Made by a program: the position numbers and the translations under genes. Shown piece by piece: positions 60,974 through 64,000 of a stretch of DNA of 64,000 nucleotides (position 1 is its first letter; each line of letters starts with the position of its first letter). The DNA lies in the NCBI RefSeq assembly GCF_963576545.1, contig NC_083649.1, forward strand, positions 5,383,406 through 5,447,405, written 5' to 3'. Under the pieces are notes generated by a model. It ran no database searches. It had not been told where the DNA came from and was given only the letters and a program-made list of their open reading frames with translations. The stretch comes from Limanda limanda (taxonomy: Eukaryota; Chordata; Actinopteri; Pleuronectiformes; Pleuronectidae).

Positions 60974-63900
60974 CTGAGGGAGGAAATACATAAAAAAAGG
61001 AACATTTACACACTCAGAAAGAACAGGTATCGGCCGGGATCCATATGGTACGTAAGGAATAAGAATAATTTTAGCTCTGGCTGGGGAATCAAATGTTTCA
61101 AACCAACTCTTAAAGTTTGTTTTGTACTCGAGCATCAGATGAAACCTGTCGTCAGAAAAGTGTGGAACAAAAATAAATCACAATTTCCTCCAGCACAGAG
61201 GGATTTCAGCAAATTGCTTGTTTTGTCAGAGCAACACGTATAAAACAAACAACATTCAGTTTTCTATCAGCAACGAGAAACGCTGCAAATTCCCACAATC
61301 CCACGAAATTGAACCAGGAAATATTTGACATTTTTTCTCCCCTCAAATTTGACTTTGGATAATAACACAATCAAAACAATATTTATATTCTTCTGTTGAT
61401 TTATTCAATCTGCCACAATTGTCGGTTCCGCTACAATCAGTGTGTACTTGTCTTTTTCTCTTTTATTCACATATGATTATTAATAACAGAGCTATTAATT
61501 AAGGGTCAAAAACCATTTAGAAATAAAAACATAAACAGGAATCACACAATAGGCAATTGATTTTCTTTAATCAACTAAATTTGTCATAATTTCCTCAGTG
61601 CATTTGAACTTCAAACATGATTCAAAGAACTTTCCAGAGAAGGTGAAAATTAAAAACAATGTGATTAGTCGACGATCAATCACAGGTCGAACACAAGTAT
61701 GTAGCAATAAAAACAGTAAATTAAAGCACGAGTCGATTCACACGTGTTTGTTTAAGACGCTAACCACATGACGCGTATTAACAACGTCCACAACCTTGGA
61801 GGACGCAGGACGACCGAGGGAAAATCCATAAATCCTGTCTCTCCCTCATCTGTAGCCACTTTCATCTTGCCTAACCTTGTTTGCCCACCTACCTCAGCAC
61901 ACTCTATCAGCTGTAATGTGGACTGACAACATGTGGTTAAGATGAAAGCCGACCCGCCTCCACCCCCCACCCCCCCCTTCCTCCCCAGATATGCTGATAA
62001 ATTCAGCTCCGACTGACAGCGACTCTCCGGGCTCTTCGCACTCTGCACTCTCCTCCTCGACAGCTCGACTTCTCCTTTTCTTTAAAATCGGAAAAACTCA
62101 AAGCTTTAAACCAGGAGACAAACACGGAGACGCAGGAAAAATCGCAAAACAAACAATCCAATGGAATCACGGTGGGGTCACATTATTTATTTCACACGGA
62201 TTCGACACGGTAACGACCAGAAAGACGCCGAAGCAGCCGTGTGTGGTCACCAAATGTTGAGAGGTAGACACGGAGTGAGTGACTGAAAGAATATAAAAAA
62301 AGGAGAGAGAGAGAGAGAAGCGAGGAGCAGGAATACTAACGACCACAATTAATTTTGTGCATCATTAAACAAGAACATCAGAGACACTGGGAGTGATACT
62401 GGAGACGAGGCCTTTTTGTCATCGCATCCAGGAACGAGACGGAAAAGAAATCTGGATCCAAGAACTTCCATCCACGCTGTTTTCAGGCCAAACCCCCTCA
62501 AACCAGAACAGAAAATATTAAAAAAGGCAGCTATTAGTTTCCTTTGTCTGAGCACAGTGGTTCTCTGACTGTGGCACAGGAACAATATGGCCCTAATTAG
62601 TGCAGCTCATTCACAAGCCTTGTTAGGCCTCATTAAAATGGGAGGTCAGCCTCTAATCCTAATGATTTAATTAAATGAAATGTTCCCAAATCTGAACATA
62701 CCGACGCGGCAGTACACAAACACACTGAAGGTGTTTCTGTCTGTGTTTCTGCTCCACACACAGAAAACACTCTCAGGGTTCTGTGGTTCCAATGGTTCCA
62801 GGGCAGTGGCAGCGACGTGACCATTCAATTAATCACCACGGTTTCTTGTCTGTTATTTAAAGGAGGGAAACCGACAACAGGCAGAACAGACACTTCTCCC
62901 AAGCAAGGATTCTATGTTGAATTATTTATCAGTCGTATTTATCAAGCTGGACCGTTTCAATTTGAACGCCATCAAACAAAGGGAGAGAAGTGAGAGCATC
63001 AAGGACCCAAGCTCCACAAGAGTTAAATTAATAAAAGTGCAAAAATATTCAATGACCTGGATGTGTCAAAGGTCATCAACATTCTGCAAAGCTGCACATT
63101 GCTACACAGAGCTCATTGGACAATTTACTGAATGTTTGGAAGGTTTTAATGTTTCTTTATGTGTTTGAATTCTTAATGTTATATTCTTAATGAATTCTGA
63201 ATATTATAAATGTTTCTATTTTGTTTGAATCCTTTTTTAAAGTTGTTGACATTCTTTTAAAGTTCTAAAATGTTTCTAACGTCCTTAATGATTTTAGATC
63301 TTCATTATATCTTATTTAAATGTTTTCTGAATGTCTGAGTGTTAACTTTAAAAAAATGTTTTCAATGTCAAATCATTTTTTGTCTTTTTATGTTTTTTTG
63401 TGTGTTTTCGATGGTTTGGAATCTTTTTACATATTTTTTTATCAATGTTTTTTGATTTTAAACGTACTGAAAACTATTGCCATATGTCTCAGGGAAATAA
63501 TACTTACTTCACATTTCCCTCCTTCCTCTTTGTGTACTTTTAGGATATAAAAACAAGAGGTTGACCTTTAGCTCGATGCTCCTCTCTCTCTGTTTCCCTC
63601 TTGTTCTGTCATATCTGATTCTGTGAGAAGGACACGGCAGATGTCTGACAAAGGTGAGAGATACTCGGCTCTGTGGAGAAGAAGAGTCCGTCCGAACTCT
63701 GAAAGGCAGTAAAGAATCTGATCCGTCGTTTTTCTACAGCCGATGGCGACGAGGCTAATTTAAAGGCAGTGATAAGACGGCAGAAGAAGCTGAAGAATCA
63801 GCCGAGGAGAGTCTATGAAGTCGCTGACAAAGTGAAAGTTCAACTCCTTCTCATCCTATTTAAAGAACAAGTGTCACTGGTCATGCAGATTACTGAACGC

Positions 63901-64000
63901 TGTGTTTTAATATACAGTGAATGTGCTGCAGTGTCCAAAGAGAAGGAACCAGCTCATGGAAACAAGTTAAATGTTCTCAATGTGAAGACCAGTAGATAGT
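60974..64000 (-). other. cadm1 intron upstream of Ig1 part 2 (partial)
   Basis: The exon for the first half of Ig1 is not present: no minus-strand frame with a B-strand Cys followed by an IYF-type C-strand was found, so it lies beyond 64000. The stretch is AT-rich with T-homopolymer runs (63180-63480). It has a GA tract near 62303-62320 and, at its far end, a possible small plus-strand gene (63546-63999). Confidence 0.7.
63546..63999 (+). CDS. weak candidate: small two-exon nested gene, unknown product
   Basis: A TATA-like TATAAAAA (63546-63553) is followed about 95 nt later by ATG at 63641. The proposed exon 1 (63641-63653) encodes MSDK plus one base, then GTGAGAG. A pyrimidine-rich stretch ending tttctacag leads to exon 2 (63740-63999), which stays open to TAG at 63997. 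Joined, it would give 90 residues starting MSDKADGDEANLKAVIRRQK, basic in the first half (RRQKKLKNQPRR). I do not recognise the family. The start context is poor (C at -3, T at +4). It would lie inside a cadm1 intron in the opposite direction. It could equally be chance: short frames with GT/AG borders are common. It may also continue past the window instead of stopping. Confidence 0.18.

Overview
This window is vertebrate genomic DNA, almost certainly from a ray-finned (probably percomorph) teleost. It is about 99% non-coding and AT-leaning. It is rich in dinucleotide microsatellites and carries many small transposon relics of types common in fish: hAT and PIF/Harbinger-like MITEs, an L2-type LINE tail, a tRNA-like SINE head and a dispersed ~350-bp family. 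No prokaryotic gene organisation, operon, CRISPR array or rRNA gene was seen.

The only confidently identified gene is on the minus strand: a central part of a cell adhesion molecule 1 gene (cadm1; SynCAM1/Necl-2/TSLC1), either cadm1a or cadm1b. Six exons were located and their splice sites placed to the base. In transcription order they are 60973-60821 (second half of Ig1), 59024-58887 (first half of Ig2), 53324-53166 (second half of Ig2), 47262-47166 (first half of Ig3), 41623-41451 (second half of Ig3) and 29927-29838 (Thr-rich juxtamembrane stalk, 90 nt). All have AG/GT borders. Their phases chain without conflict (1-1, 1-1, 1-1, 1-2, 2-1, 1-1), giving 810 nt or 270 codons of open frame. 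The start codon, signal peptide and first half of Ig1 lie beyond 64000. The transmembrane and cytoplasmic exons were not found between 1 and 29837 and probably lie below position 1.

Layout: 1-29837 is intron downstream of the stalk exon (hAT ends, two MITEs, one 177-bp tandem duplication, SINE head, L2 LINE tail). 29838-41623 holds the stalk exon and an 11.5-kb intron with nuclear-receptor-motif repeats and several copies of the dispersed family. 41624-53324 holds the Ig3 exons, Ig2 exon part 2 and two introns with two clean TAA-flanked MITEs. 53325-60973 holds the Ig2 part 1 and Ig1 part 2 exons, with a 3-copy ~406-bp tandem array filling most of the 1.8-kb intron between them. 60974-64000 is upstream intron with a weak candidate for a small nested plus-strand gene at its edge.

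The most interesting signals are the Thr-codon stalk exon hidden in a GGT/ACC trinucleotide tract and the dinucleotide repeats just after three donors (UG after the stalk exon, CA after the Ig1 and first Ig3 exons), which could control splicing. Others are a displaced N-glycosylation sequon in Ig2, two clean MITEs with 3-bp duplications, a hAT MITE with a perfect 8-bp duplication, and repeats carrying AGGTCA half-sites. No wholly new multi-gene system was seen.
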